A DNA stretch of 64,000 nucleotides from Euptelea pleiosperma (lineage: Eukaryota > Streptophyta > Magnoliopsida > Ranunculales > Eupteleaceae). The translations under genes and the position numbers were made by a program. The stretch is from contig JASUTR010000247.1 of assembly GCA_035048495.1 (NCBI GenBank), positions 248,001-312,000 on the forward strand, written 5' to 3'. Shown here piece after piece: positions 20,454-33,695 of the stretch. Under the pieces are notes generated by a model that made no database searches, was not told the origin of the DNA, and saw only the letters and a program-made list of their open reading frames with translations. Position 1 is the stretch's first letter. Every line of letters starts with the position of its first letter.

Positions 20454-22211
20454 ATGGCAGATGAACGGCCTCTGTATGAGACCTACTACAGTTTCTGTGA
20501 GAATCAAGGTGATCACTCTCAACAATGGTATGACAATTCTGCGTATCATCATGATACTCCAGTCGCGCACACTTCTACAGAGTATGATAATCACCGAGAT
20601 CCAGAGTACAATTCTGAACTCCAAGAACTTAAAAATTCAGTCTCTGCCCTTCGTGCCGCAGTCCAGCCACCCGTGTACCATTCCCACTCTGTAGGATATT
20701 ACCCTCCTATCCAGCAAGATGTCTGTACCTTTCCATCTCCAATGCAGACCTCCTATGACAACACTTATTATCCGGATAATAGGAGTCACCATAACTTTGG
20801 TTGGGAACAGTCTGCCCTCCCGCAGCAACTACCGCAGGATAATTATCCTTCTGGATTCCATCAACCCAATGGCGAGTATGACTGGCAATACTCGCAATCC
20901 CAGTATCCGTCATATCCACAGAATGACTATTCTGATCAACAGTGGGCCCCTCAGGATTTTCAGAGTCAGCACCTAGTCCCAGACTCCACTTTGCCTTACA
21001 ACTTTCATACCCAGTCGGACTACAATCAAGAGTTGCCACCTCAGCTCCCATTGGCTGAACCACCTCCGTTGGCTACTAAACCCGGCCTAGAGGACCTTCT
21101 CTCTCAGTACATTGCCCAGCAACAACAGTATTTCAAAGGACTAGAGCACCAACAACAGCTATCTCTGGAGAGCTTGGAGCAACGTCTAGTTCAATTAGAA
21201 AATGAGAGAGAGGAAGTCAAATTCACTAGCCCACCACTAGCCTATCTTGAGGAGAATGATATGGCCACTGTCTATAATGACGAGTCGTACAATTGGACCA
21301 AGTACCAGAATTGCCAGGATGAAATTGAAATTGTACCCACCCCTAGATCGAGCCAGACTATTGAGGAACCAGTGTATCCTTATACGGTGCCTTTAAAAGC
21401 ACCACATCCTGAACCTACCTCAGAGCAACCTATTTCTCAATCTCCCACTGCTGCTTCTAACCTGGACCCTGAAGTTGATCATCATGACACCGAGTTTTGT
21501 CTCGATTGTAGGATCCCTGCTGTCAAAGATCTACCGTTCCTCCCCACCTCCCTTGGATTGTGCAACAATTGTGATGAACCCGAGTCTCAATCTTTGGTGC
21601 CCTTAACAGCACCAACTTCTGGACTGAGCACAGAGGAACTTAGTCCCATCTCTATCTCTGATAACTCTCTCTCTGCTCTGAATGCAGACATTCCTACTGA
21701 TGACCCATGTCTAGAAAATGGGCCTCCCGCTGTCCTGGACTTACCGATCCCCACCGAGGAGGGACATATTGAGTGTAGGGATTGGAACATCCCTATCACA
21801 TTAGGAAACATCGAGAAAGAGGTCAACAGTTTTCACCTGTCACCCTACGTCGATATTATCGATGACCCGTGTGCCGTAGAGAGTCTAACTCAGGACTCTC
21901 CCGAAGATATATTATCCAAGTGTCATGAACACTGTGAGTCTGACCTCATCTCGGAGTCCAACATTTTTGGTATTACTGATCTGCAGGAGTCTGCTCCATT
22001 CAGATCCATTCCCGCAAAACTCAATGAGTTTGCGGCTCTGCTAACCACGGTCAGAGAACCCACTACTACTCTCCTCTCAATCTTTATTGAGAAGCTTCGA
22101 TCCCTCCCAGATCAACTCCGTACTTTTGTCGGTCTGCTCAATGCCCTTCTCTCAGTCTACACTGAGAAAGACCTGTTCTACACAGGTATACCTAGACAAG
22201 GGATAGGATAG
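20454..22211 (+). CDS. unrecognised 585-aa retroelement protein, unit 2
   Basis: Translation identical to the unit 1 copy; no frameshift or stop. Both private substitutions of unit 2 lie outside this frame. Identity reflects recent duplication and is not by itself evidence of selection. Confidence 0.72.
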   Translation: MADERPLYETYYSFCENQGDHSQQWYDNSAYHHDTPVAHTSTEYDNHRDPEYNSELQELKNSVSALRAAVQPPVYHSHSVGYYPPIQQDVCTFPSPMQTSYDNTYYPDNRSHHNFGWEQSALPQQLPQDNYPSGFHQPNGEYDWQYSQSQYPSYPQNDYSDQQWAPQDFQSQHLVPDSTLPYNFHTQSDYNQELPPQLPLAEPPPLATKPGLEDLLSQYIAQQQQYFKGLEHQQQLSLESLEQRLVQLENEREEVKFTSPPLAYLEENDMATVYNDESYNWTKYQNCQDEIEIVPTPRSSQTIEEPVYPYTVPLKAPHPEPTSEQPISQSPTAASNLDPEVDHHDTEFCLDCRIPAVKDLPFLPTSLGLCNNCDEPESQSLVPLTAPTSGLSTEELSPISISDNSLSALNADIPTDDPCLENGPPAVLDLPIPTEEGHIECRDWNIPITLGNIEKEVNSFHLSPYVDIIDDPCAVESLTQDSPEDILSKCHEHCESDLISESNIFGITDLQESAPFRSIPAKLNEFAALLTTVREPTTTLLSIFIEKLRSLPDQLRTFVGLLNALLSVYTEKDLFYTGIPRQGIG

Positions 22212-22605
22212 TAGTTTCCCTTTCACCTTAGGTGTCAGGAAGACTGTAGATCCACTCAGTCTCCATGAGTTTTAACCTGGTTGGGGGTATTTGATATACC
22301 CCCGTCATGTCTGGCTGAAGACGTAAAACTTAGCGCTTTCGGAAAGGCAATTCCGGTATTCCTAGAGTACATGAGTCTCATGCATTTGTTATTACTGTTA
22401 TATCTCTGGAAATGCAGGTACATTCATTCTTCCGATCATCAGGTATCACACTGTCGAGTTTCTGCCGACTTGGTAACATCCTCCCTGAACTTTTGCATCA
22501 TCATCACTGAATTTTTATCATTTTATGTCCCGGTCATGAGCACCGAGGACGGTGCTGTATTTTGGTTGGGGGTGGGTATTTACCAAAACTCATGTCTTCA
22601 TTTTG

Positions 22606-22607
<2 letters not shown>

Positions 22608-22650
<43 letters not shown>
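22608..22650 (+). repeat. internal poly-A tract, unit 2
   Basis: 43 A, one longer than unit 1. Confidence 0.9.
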
Positions 22651-22652
<2 letters not shown>

Positions 22653-24177
22653 TTGTTTTTGGGGTAATTTCCGATGTTCTCCAAAAGTTTTCTAGAATTT
22701 CAAAAATGTGTCAAATACCCTGACTTTGATTAGCTGAAAACCTCCGTTAAGTCAGTATTGAGGATGTCAATTTTTGTTTAAAGTTAGCGTTGAATCAAGT
22801 CAAGCGTGGCTACAGCAGGTTTGAAAACTCAGAAAATCTCAGATTTGGCACAATTGTACACTATCAACATCAGAGTCGTCCTAAGTTTTGAAACTCTAGA
22901 GATCCTATAAGAATAATTGTGGAGACCTAACCCAGTGAGCTTTCGAACCTTTAATCATTTCGGAGAGTTATACAATAATCCTGAGTCAATGCATGACTCA
23001 CTATTCTTCATGCCCGCAATATTCGTTGAGAGATCTCATTATCTTTTGCTTCGATCATAGAACTCGGAACGACATCAACATTGGATTACTACGACAGAAC
23101 CTTCTCTATATCCAGTCAAGACAGTATACATGATAGTGCAAACCCTAGAAAATGATTTAGGCCATTTTTTTCTGAACCATTCAGCCTTTTTACTCACCTG
23201 AATTATACTTCACTAGAAACCCCTTGAACATTTCTATAAAAGCCTTTTATTTGCAAACCCATCAACCTAAAATCCAGTCCCGCTACGAAACATGACTGGC
23301 TACCCTTATTTTGAGATGGACAAAAGAATAACTGATGTGGGTGTACCGTGAAAAGAAAAGTAAAGAAGAAGAATCAAAAGGAAAAGAAAGTGGTTCAAGC
23401 TGAAAACAAAATATGAAAAGAAAGTATGAAGAAGAGCTGAAAAGAAATTGAGCAGTCTCAGAAATATCAAGAAAAAGAGAAAAATATGAAAAAAGGAAAA
23501 AGAACCAGATAATGGTGTTACGTCGCAGGAAAAATGCAAGAAAATGACAATATCCTCTCAAGATCTTTGAAATCCTGTATCCCTTTATCTCTCTACACCT
23601 GACCTAAGCCTCATTACAACCCAGGAAAGTCCTACTTGATTCTAGGATAGTACGATCATAAAATGTGGAGATTGGAGAAAGAGAAGCTATAGAGTTTGAT
23701 CTGACGTTCCCGAGTGAAGTGGTATTCCAATCATGAGATCTTCTTCTGTTAAGGATGTCCTTCCTTCAAATAATATATATGTGAGATCTTTGCTTTCATA
23801 TATCAACACATCTCCTCACATATAAATTGAGAGAAAAGAAGAAAACCCTTCTTGTGTGATTCTATTCTGAGTGCTAAACATGTGAGATTTGAGGTCAAGG
23901 CATAAAAACTTAGAGGTGATCTGAAAATCTTTACTGTCGGATGATGAGAATGTTGAGCACACACACACGCAGAGTCTGACTATTCTGGGTCATGATTATC
24001 AGTCTGTAGTCTTGCCAAGACTCTGCAACTCTTCGCTAGCACGTAACTATTTTTGCATCAATTCAATGATTTGACGAACGGTGTTTTCCCGGAGCTAATA
24101 TGAAAAAGTGTGCAGCATGTGCAGAGCCCTTTTAAGCTCATTTATTTCGCACTAATTGCCAAGGATTGGCAATATGC

Positions 24178-24190
24178 TGGTTGGGGGTTG
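24178..24190 (+). promoter_or_regulatory. polypurine tract before LTR3
   Basis: Same TGGTTGGGGGTTG directly before the LTR start. Confidence 0.75.
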
Positions 24191-25152
24191 TGATATTCGC
24201 TCAAAAGTGCTTATTTTAAGCAATTATCCTTTTAGCGTTATTGCATTCTCCTACGTAAAATACTCTATTTACCTACTTTTCTACGTAAGAGTCTCTTCTG
24301 TTGCGTAGAACACACTTTTCTGGACGAAATGGTATATTTGCATGCATTAAACACATTTTCGGAAGTCTAGATATTAAGCCGTTCTGATAAAGTCTCATTA
24401 CGCGCTTCTTCTGTCGCAGGAAACCCCGATGGGACGATTTTCGAGACTTGTGGGCCCAAATCGATCATGAAAGCCCATTATCAAAGCTTAACAAGCCCAC
24501 ATGCTATAACTAGAAGATATGGGCCAAATATGGGCTGAATAAGAGGACCAAAAAGTCGGCCCAAAGAACGAAGAGAGTAGGAGAGCCAATGACCAAGAGA
24601 CGGACCAAAGCGTTTAAAGCCACATGAGTCAGCAAAGAATGATGGTCGACTCTACTGGAGAAGCGTGAGGATGGTCACAGTGAAGAACAGGGTTCCAGAC
24701 CCTCCGCCAGTGCTTTTTTCCATTTTTTTTTTATACTTTTTCTCTCATCTCTCCTTATTCTCTCTCTCTCTTCATCTCTCGATCCTCGAATCTACTGACC
24801 TAACCCCAGAACTCCTGCCCATCGGCTCTATCTCATCTCCCTTAGCTTTCTGACCGTTGGATCTTCCATCGGACCGTTGGATCTTCAATCGGACCGTTGG
24901 ATCTCTCTAGATCCGTCGATCTACCAATCTGAGTCCCAATCAAGTCACCATCCATCCGATCGCCTTCAGAATGCCCGTCACATCATCTTGTGAGACGATG
25001 GACATCATCAGTCCATGTGGGCCAGTAGCCGGGCCCATCAGCATCGACCCGCTGTCCGACCAGTTAGTGGACCCCGCAAATTTCAAAAATAATTTTAATT
25101 AAATGGGGGGTCCACTAATTGGGGAGATTCCCCATAGAAAAGTAGCATTTTA

Positions 25153-25197
<45 letters not shown>

Positions 25198-25224
25198 AAA
25201 AATATTTTTTTTATTTAAAAAATA

Positions 25225-25261
25225 CCCTATTTCCATTAATGGAAATAGGGAGCTTTATAAG
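25225..25261 (+). promoter_or_regulatory. candidate core promoter, LTR3
   Basis: Palindrome 25225-25250 and TATAAG 25256-25261, as in LTR1. Confidence 0.55.
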
Positions 25262-25401
25262 AGGAAGGAGAAGGGTTCGTTCGAACCCTAATCCCCCTCC
25301 ATTCTTCTCTTCTCTTCCCCCAATCTCTTCTCCTATCAATCCCCCTCCTCCTTCTCCTCTTTTTTTTACTTTTACCATCGTCTTCTTCATCCTTTCCCTC
25401 G

Positions 25402-25930
25402 CCGGAGTTGCAGGCAACTCCGGCCGTCTGGTAAGTCATCTTCCTCCTCCTCTTCTTCTTCTTCTTCTTCTTTTTCTTCTTCTTCTTCTTCTTCTTCTTC
25501 TTCTTCTTCTTCTCTTCCTCCTCCTCTTCTTCTTCTTCGTCTTCTTCTTTTTCTGCATAGTCGCCGGAGTTGCAGGCAGCAACTCCGGTCGTCGTCGTCC
25601 TCACCACAGCAAGCTGGTGAGGGTCCTCCCCCTCTTCTTCTTCCTTCTCTTCCTTCCTCTTCCTCCCTTCCCTTCCTCCTTCTTTCTTCTTCTTCTTCTT
25701 CTTCTTCTTCTCTGCTGCGTCTTCTTTGTCTTCTTAGCTCGCCGGAGTTGCAGACAGCAACTCCGGTCGTCGTCTCCACCGCCAGCACGTCGTCCTCCCC
25801 CCTCTCCTCCTATCCGTCTTCTGCCTCTTCGTTTTCTTCTTCGTCCTAGTCGTTTTCTTCTTCTTCTTATCCTCAGACTCCTTCTTCTTCTTTTCTTTTA
25901 ATTCCACCGGAGTTGCAGGTGCAACTCCGG
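25402..25930 (+). other. four-hairpin series, LTR3
   Basis: Same arms, loops and spacings as in LTR1. Confidence 0.85.
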
Positions 25931-26954
25931 TCGTCTTCTACGGCGAGAAGCTCGCCGGAAACCTCCATTACAGCGGCTATATCCTGCTGCACCTTATACC
26001 ATTCCAAATCCACGGCACCCAAGCTACCATTTACCACTTCACCCTCGCCTCTCTCACCAAAAACAGAAAAAGAAATAAAAAAAAAGGGAAAGAACGGTGG
26101 CCGTCCATTCCATTCTCCTCCCCGTTGACGCCTTCATCACCACCGAACTGCCCCACCATCTCCTTCGTTCTTCCTTTCTCCCTCTCCTCAGACCCTAGCC
26201 GTCACCCTCTTCCTCTACTTCACCGTCTTCTTCAAAGCCCAAGAAATTAAAAAAAAAAAATAAATAAAAGAAAGAGAGAAAGAAGGAAGAAGAAGGAGGG
26301 AGGAAGCCGTTATGCTCCTCCACAGCCTCGCAAGTGGCTGTCTTGCCACCTCCTCAAGGGTTTTGCTCCTCTCTCTCACGAACTTGCAACCAGCAAGAAC
26401 ATACATCTTGGCCAGTGCAATCATGCACTTGATTGGTCATGTTAATGGGCGATCTCCAATCCTTGGTGCCCGGAGCACCACCAGCTACCCGAAAGCTTCC
26501 CTTCCCACTCACCAAGCCTATCCCTACGCCGATGCAATTAACATCGGTAAGTCACAAAGGTAAACTTTCTCTCTCCCTTCTCCTTCTAAATCTCTCCCTC
26601 TCTAGAAGTTTCTCTCTCTAGATTCCTCCACTTTCTCTCTCTAGTTCTCTCCTTCTCCCTCTAGTTTATTCTTTTCTTTATGCTTTATAATTTAGTTGTT
26701 TTCACTTGATTGTAAGAGACATGTTCGATTGAATGAAGTTGATTTGAATAATATTATGTTCCATTCTCTGCAAATTTCCCGTCATTTTATGTTCATTATC
26801 GTGCTAATCTGACTAATCCCGAGTGCGGATCGACATCCGACACTAGCCACTATGCAAAAATGCTCATTTTACAGGTTAAAAGTCTCGGATAATTACAAAT
26901 GTGTTGAAGTTAGGGTTTCCGTAACCAACGACGCGGAAAAATCCTATTTTCAAA

Positions 26955-26972
26955 TGGCGCCGCTGCCGCTCG
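26955..26972 (+). promoter_or_regulatory. primer-binding site, unit 3
   Basis: Same as unit 1. Confidence 0.75.
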
Positions 26973-28750
26973 GGTGTTCGGGACTGCGAAAAAGGACGTA
27001 AAGACGGAATTGGAAAGTTGCTGAAGCGAAAAGCTGCTCAATTTGGACAGCCCGACCTTTTCGGGAAACTTTCTATTTTTTTGTTTTTAGTGATTTTTAG
27101 CAGTATTTTAAATTACTATTTTTAATGCCTCGGAAGGCCGAGTGCAATTTGTAATAATTTAGGAATTTTATTGCTTTCCATATAACTGCTAGATCTTGTT
27201 CTAGGGTTTTTTAGAAACCCTAGATTAAGTGGAAATTACCAAAAAAATTAAAAAAATCAAAATTCAAAAAAAATTAGGGTTTTATATTCTGCAGATTTTT
27301 AGAAATCACCAATCAAGGATTTGCGATTTTTGGAAAGATTCCAAAATCTTGAAACTCTGCTTAATTAGGGTTTCCCCTCTTAGAAGTTTCCTCTTTAGAA
27401 GAATTTCTATCTTTAGAAATCTTCCGAATTTGGAAAAGTCTGCAAAAGGAAACACCCCAAATCTAGCAGAATTTCAATTTTGGGAAATTTCCCAAAATTA
27501 TAAGGGATCTCGCAATCAAATCTTTCTTGGAAGATCTCCACCGTTCGGGAAACTTTCCAATCTAGGTATTTTCCAATCTGGGAATTCCTAAATTTTAACC
27601 CATCTCGAATTTGGAAACTAATTCAAAAACTTGCCTAAATCTAGTGCTTGTTCAGTGAACCCTAAAAAGGCAAGGATCTTCCAAATAGAATCCCGAATAC
27701 CTAGACCGTGCGATCTAACTTTTCTGCAGGAACACGATCCAGTGTGGGTAGAGAGCGAAAGCTCAAAGAGGTGGAGTCGGGCCCAAGCCCATTAGGATAC
27801 CCCTCTCTAACCCACGGAGGCGACCCCGTGGCGTGGCCCACGGGAGGTAAGTCTCTATCCTCGCCTTGAGTGCGATACAGAGCAATTTGGGTGAATCATT
27901 GCCGCTTGTCTATTTGCTTTCGCATACATACTATTCGACTTGCGTGGCGTGGCCGTTAATAATTGAACATTAATCGAGCAGACCCAGCTCTTTTACAACT
28001 GGTGGGATTTCATCACCCACCTCATCATTCCATCTGATTTGATCCCCAAGATCCATCTATAATAAAAAGAATCAAGAAGTAGAGCCAATTAGCCCGGTGT
28101 TCGAGGAAAAATCCACACAAAGCGAACCCGCTTAACATCCAATCGAAGTAAGACCACGAGCGCGGGTCCCTGTTGTCTAACACACCCATAAGTCCCTGCT
28201 ACTCAAGTACACTGAGCTCGACGTGGCATCTTGGACTATTCGGCGGTTAGTTGCGTGTGGACTAGGAACACGCACCAACCCTAGCTTAACCCGAGGGAAC
28301 ACTCTTCTTATACACTTGACCAATCCGGTTAGTCTGGGACGTACTTAAGACAGCCATTGTGCCGCACGTCTGTCTAGGCTTCGGATTGCCTTGTTGTTGA
28401 CTAGAGTTAGTACTAAAGGATTCGCTCTGAAGAGTGTAGCCTGGTGAGAACCTCTGAGTGCAAACAGTTAGTCCGGCGGCTAAAAGATAAACCAGTGGTC
28501 CGCCCACTGTCATAATCTACTCTAGCCCCAAAACTAACAAGATAATGCCTAAAATATATCCTGATTGTTTAGAATAGGATTATCTGTGCTTGGTGTGCAT
28601 CATTTAGAATCACCACTCCAGTATCTCCTTTTGGCAACTTTTTGCCAAATCTTGGGCTTGCTTTTTCAAGTAGAAGCCCGGTTGGCCCTGCCTTAACCTT
28701 TTACTGACTCGATCTGAGAGTTAGTCCACCGCACCCCTCTATCGCCTCTA

Positions 28751-30508
28751 ATGGCAGATGAACGGCCTCTGTATGAGACCTACTACAGTTTCTGTGAGAA
28801 TCAAGGTGATCACTCTCAACAATGGTATGACAATTCTGCGTATCATCATGATACTCCAGTCGCGCACACTTCTACAGAGTATGATAATCACCGAGATCCA
28901 GAGTACAATTCTGAACTCCAAGAACTTAAAAATTCAGTCTCTGCCCTTCGTGCCGCAGTCCAGCCACCCGTGTACCATTCCCACTCTGTAGGATATTACC
29001 CTCCTATCCAGCAAGATGTCTGTACCTTTCCATCTCCAATGCAGACCTCCTATGACAACACTTATTATCCGGATAATAGGAGTCACCATAACTTTGGTTG
29101 GGAACAGTCTGCCCTCCCGCAGCAACTACCGCAGGATAATTATCCTTCTGGATTCCATCAACCCAATGGCGAGTATGACTGGCAATACTCGCAATCCCAG
29201 TATCCGTCATATCCACAGAATGACTATTCTGATCAACAGTGGGCCCCTCAGGATTTTCAGAGTCAGCACCTAGTCCCAGACTCCACTTTGCCTTACAACT
29301 TTCATACCCAGTCGGACTACAATCAAGAGTTGCCACCTCAGCTCCCATTGGCTGAACCACCTCCGTTGGCTACTAAACCCGGCCTAGAGGACCTTCTCTC
29401 TCAGTACATTGCCCAGCAACAACAGTATTTCAAAGGACTAGAGCACCAACAACAGCTATCTCTGGAGAGCTTGGAGCAACGTCTAGTTCAATTAGAAAAT
29501 GAGAGAGAGGAAGTCAAATTCACTAGCCCACCACTAGCCTATCTTGAGGAGAATGATATGGCCACTGTCTATAATGACGAGTCGTACAATTGGACCAAGT
29601 ACCAGAATTGCCAGGATGAAATTGAAATTGTACCCACCCCTAGATCGAGCCAGACTATTGAGGAACCAGTGTATCCTTATACGGTGCCTTTAAAAGCACC
29701 ACATCCTGAACCTACCTCAGAGCAACCTATTTCTCAATCTCCCACTGCTGCTTCTAACCTGGACCCTGAAGTTGATCATCATGACACCGAGTTTTGTCTC
29801 GATTGTAGGATCCCTGCTGTCAAAGATCTACCGTTCCTCCCCACCTCCCTTGGATTGTGCAACAATTGTGATGAACCCGAGTCTCAATCTTTGGTGCCCT
29901 TAACAGCACCAACTTCTGGACTGAGCACAGAGGAACTTAGTCCCATCTCTATCTCTGATAACTCTCTCTCTGCTCTGAATGCAGACATTCCTACTGATGA
30001 CCCATGTCTAGAAAATGGGCCTCCCGCTGTCCTGGACTTACCGATCCCCACCGAGGAGGGACATATTGAGTGTAGGGATTGGAACATCCCTATCACATTA
30101 GGAAACATCGAGAAAGAGGTCAACAGTTTTCACCTGTCACCCTACGTCGATATTATCGATGACCCGTGTGCCGTAGAGAGTCTAACTCAGGACTCTCCCG
30201 AAGATATATTATCCAAGTGTCATGAACACTGTGAGTCTGACCTCATCTCGGAGTCCAACATTTTTGGTATTACTGATCTGCAGGAGTCTGCTCCATTCAG
30301 ATCCATTCCCGCAAAACTCAATGAGTTTGCGGCTCTGCTAACCACGGTCAGAGAACCCACTACTACTCTCCTCTCAATCTTTATTGAGAAGCTTCGATCC
30401 CTCCCAGATCAACTCCGTACTTTTGTCGGTCTGCTCAATGCCCTTCTCTCAGTCTACACTGAGAAAGACCTGTTCTACACAGGTATACCTAGACAAGGGA
30501 TAGGATAG
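28751..30508 (+). CDS. unrecognised 585-aa retroelement protein, unit 3
   Basis: Intact frame with the same translation as units 1 and 2, including the 70-residue duplication and the C349/C352/C370/C373 quartet. Confidence 0.72.
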   Translation: MADERPLYETYYSFCENQGDHSQQWYDNSAYHHDTPVAHTSTEYDNHRDPEYNSELQELKNSVSALRAAVQPPVYHSHSVGYYPPIQQDVCTFPSPMQTSYDNTYYPDNRSHHNFGWEQSALPQQLPQDNYPSGFHQPNGEYDWQYSQSQYPSYPQNDYSDQQWAPQDFQSQHLVPDSTLPYNFHTQSDYNQELPPQLPLAEPPPLATKPGLEDLLSQYIAQQQQYFKGLEHQQQLSLESLEQRLVQLENEREEVKFTSPPLAYLEENDMATVYNDESYNWTKYQNCQDEIEIVPTPRSSQTIEEPVYPYTVPLKAPHPEPTSEQPISQSPTAASNLDPEVDHHDTEFCLDCRIPAVKDLPFLPTSLGLCNNCDEPESQSLVPLTAPTSGLSTEELSPISISDNSLSALNADIPTDDPCLENGPPAVLDLPIPTEEGHIECRDWNIPITLGNIEKEVNSFHLSPYVDIIDDPCAVESLTQDSPEDILSKCHEHCESDLISESNIFGITDLQESAPFRSIPAKLNEFAALLTTVREPTTTLLSIFIEKLRSLPDQLRTFVGLLNALLSVYTEKDLFYTGIPRQGIG

Positions 30509-30902
30509 TAGTTTCCCTTTCACCTTAGGTGTCAGGAAGACTGTAGATCCACTCAGTCTCCATGAGTTTTAACCTGGTTGGGGGTATTTGATATACCCCC
30601 GTCATGTCTGGCTGAAGACGTAAAACTTAGCGCTTTCGGAAAGGCAATTCCGGTATTCCTAGAGTACATGAGTCTCATGCATTTGTTATTACTGTTATAT
30701 CTCTGGAAATGCAGGTACATTCATTCTTCCGATCATCAGGTATCACACTGTCGAGTTTCTGCCGACTTGGTAACATCCTCCCTGAACTTTTGCATCATCA
30801 TTACTGAATTTTTATCATTTTATGTCCCGGTCATGAGCACCGAGGACGGTGCTGTATTTTGGTTGGGGGTGGGTATTTACCAAAACTCATGTCTTCATTT
30901 TG

Positions 30903-30947
<45 letters not shown>

Positions 30948-32472
30948 TTGTTTTTGGGGTAATTTCCGATGTTCTCCAAAAGTTTTCTAGAATTTCAAAA
31001 ATGTGTCAAATACCCTGACTTTGATTAGCTGAAAACCTCCGTTAAGTCAGTATTGAGGATGTCAATTTTTGTTTAAAGTTAGCGTTGAATCAAGTCAAGC
31101 GTGGCTACAGCAGGTTTGAAAACTCAGAAAATCTCAGATTTGGCACAATTGTACACTATCAACATCAGAGTCGTCCTAAGTTTTGAAACTCTAGAGATCC
31201 TATAAGAATAATTGTGGAGACCTAACCCAGTGAGCTTTCGAACCTTTAATCATTTCGGAGAGTTATACAATAATCCTGAGTCAATGCATGACTCACTATT
31301 CTTCATGCCCGCAATATTCGTTGAGAGATCTCATTATCTTTTGCTTCGATCATAGAACTCGGAACGACATCAACATTGGATTACTACGACAGAACCTTCT
31401 CTATATCCAGTCAAGACAGTATACATGATAGTGCAAACCCTAGAAAATGATTTAGGCCATTTTTTTCTGAACCATTCAGCCTTTTTACTCACCTGAATTA
31501 TACTTCACTAGAAACCCCTTGAACATTTCTATAAAAGCCTTTTATTTGCAAACCCATCAACCTAAAATCCAGTCCCGCTACGAAACATGACTGGCTACCC
31601 TTATTTTGAGATGGACAAAAGAATAACTGATGTGGGTGTACCGTGAAAAGAAAAGTAAAGAAGAAGAATCAAAAGGAAAAGAAAGTGGTTCAAGCTGAAA
31701 ACAAAATATGAAAAGAAAGTATGAAGAAGAGCTGAAAAGAAATTGAGCAGTCTCAGAAATATCAAGAAAAAGAGAAAAATATGAAAAAAGGAAAAAGAAC
31801 CAGATAATGGTGTTACGTCGCAGGAAAAATGCAAGAAAATGACAATATCCTCTCAAGATCTTTGAAATCCTGTATCCCTTTATCTCTCTACACCTGACCT
31901 AAGCCTCATTACAACCCAGGAAAGTCCTACTTGATTCTAGGATAGTACGATCATAAAATGTGGAGATTGGAGAAAGAGAAGCTATAGAGTTTGATCTGAC
32001 GTTCCCGAGTGAAGTGGTATTCCAATCATGAGATCTTCTTCTGTTAAGGATGTCCTTCCTTCAAATAATATATATGTGAGATCTTTGCTTTCATATATCA
32101 ACACATCTCCTCACATATAAATTGAGAGAAAAGAAGAAAACCCTTCTTGTGTGATTCTATTCTGAGTGCTAAACATGTGAGATTTGAGGTCAAGGCATAA
32201 AAACTTAGAGGTGATCTGAAAATCTTTACTGTCGGATGATGAGAATGTTGAGCACACACACACGCAGAGTCTGACTATTCTGGGTCATGATTATCAGTCT
32301 GTAGTCTTGCCAAGACTCTGCAACTCTTCGCTAGCACGTAACTATTTTTGCATCAATTCAATGATTTGACGAACGGTGTTTTCCCGGAGCTAATATGAAA
32401 AAGTGTGCAGCATGTGCAGAGCCCTTTTAAGCTCATTTATTTCGCACTAATTGCCAAGGATTGGCAATATGC

Positions 32473-32485
32473 TGGTTGGGGGTTG
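32473..32485 (+). promoter_or_regulatory. polypurine tract before LTR4
   Basis: Same 13-base tract adjoining the LTR. Confidence 0.75.
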
Positions 32486-33447
32486 TGATATTCGCTCAAA
32501 AGTGCTTATTTTAAGCAATTATCCTTTTAGCGTTATTGCATTCTCCTACGTAAAATACTCTATTTACCTACTTTTCTACGTAAGAGTCTCTTCTGTTGCG
32601 TAGAACACACTTTTCTGGACGAAATGGTATATTTGCATGCATTAAACACATTTTCGGAAGTCTAGATATTAAGCCGTTCTGATAAAGTCTCATTACGCGC
32701 TTCTTCTGTCGCAGGAAACCCCGATGGGACGATTTTCGAGACTTGTGGGCCCAAATCGATCATGAAAGCCCATTATCAAAGCTTAACAAGCCCACATGCT
32801 ATAACTAGAAGATATGGGCCAAATATGGGCTGAATAAGAGGACCAAAAAGTCGGCCCAAAGAACGAAGAGAGTAGGAGAGCCAATGACCAAGAGACGGAC
32901 CAAAGCGTTTAAAGCCACATGAGTCAGCAAAGAATGATGGTCGACTCTACTGGAGAAGCGTGAGGATGGTCACAGTGAAGAACAGGGTTCCAGACCCTCC
33001 GCCAGTGCTTTTTTCCATTTTTTTTTTATACTTTTTCTCTCATCTCTCCTTATTCTCTCTCTCTCTTCATCTCTCGATCCTCGAATCTACTGACCTAACC
33101 CCAGAACTCCTGCCCATCGGCTCTATCTCATCTCCCTTAGCTTTCTGACCGTTGGATCTTCCATCGGACCGTTGGATCTTCAATCGGACCGTTGGATCTC
33201 TCTAGATCCGTCGATCTACCAATCTGAGTCCCAATCAAGTCACCATCCATCCGATCGCCTTCAGAATGCCCGTCACATCATCTTGTGAGACGATGGACAT
33301 CATCAGTCCATGTGGGCCAGTAGCCGGGCCCATCAGCATCGACCCGCTGTCCGACCAGTTAGTGGACCCCGCAAATTTCAAAAATAATTTTAATTAAATG
33401 GGGGGTCCACTAATTGGGGAGATTCCCCATAGAAAAGTAGCATTTTA

Positions 33448-33491
<44 letters not shown>

Positions 33492-33518
33492 AAAAATATT
33501 TTTTTTATTTAAAAAATA

Positions 33519-33555
33519 CCCTATTTCCATTAATGGAAATAGGGAGCTTTATAAG
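33519..33555 (+). promoter_or_regulatory. candidate core promoter, LTR4
   Basis: Palindrome 33519-33544 and TATAAG 33550-33555. Confidence 0.55.
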
Positions 33556-33695
33556 AGGAAGGAGAAGGGTTCGTTCGAACCCTAATCCCCCTCCATTCTT
33601 CTCTTCTCTTCCCCCAATCTCTTCTCCTATCAATCCCCCTCCTCCTTCTCCTCTTTTTTTTACTTTTACCATCGTCTTCTTCATCCTTTCCCTCG

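Larger units (their letters stand above)
18656..24190 (+). mobile_element. internal region 2 (5535 bp)
   Basis: Same organisation as internal 1. Two private substitutions were found: T at 20206 (C in the other units, in the leader) and C at 22505 (T in the others, after the ORF). The leader (18676-20453) and 3' part (22212-24177) hold no additional gene. Confidence 0.93.
24191..26952 (+). repeat. LTR3 (2762 bp)
   Basis: Same ends, promoter region, hairpins and microsatellite as LTR1; poly-A of 40 (25156-25195). Confidence 0.95.
26953..32485 (+). mobile_element. internal region 3 (5533 bp)
   Basis: Same organisation as internal 1, with the poly-A one base shorter (30905-30945). Leader 26973-28750 and 3' part 30509-32472 hold no additional gene. 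Confidence 0.93.
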
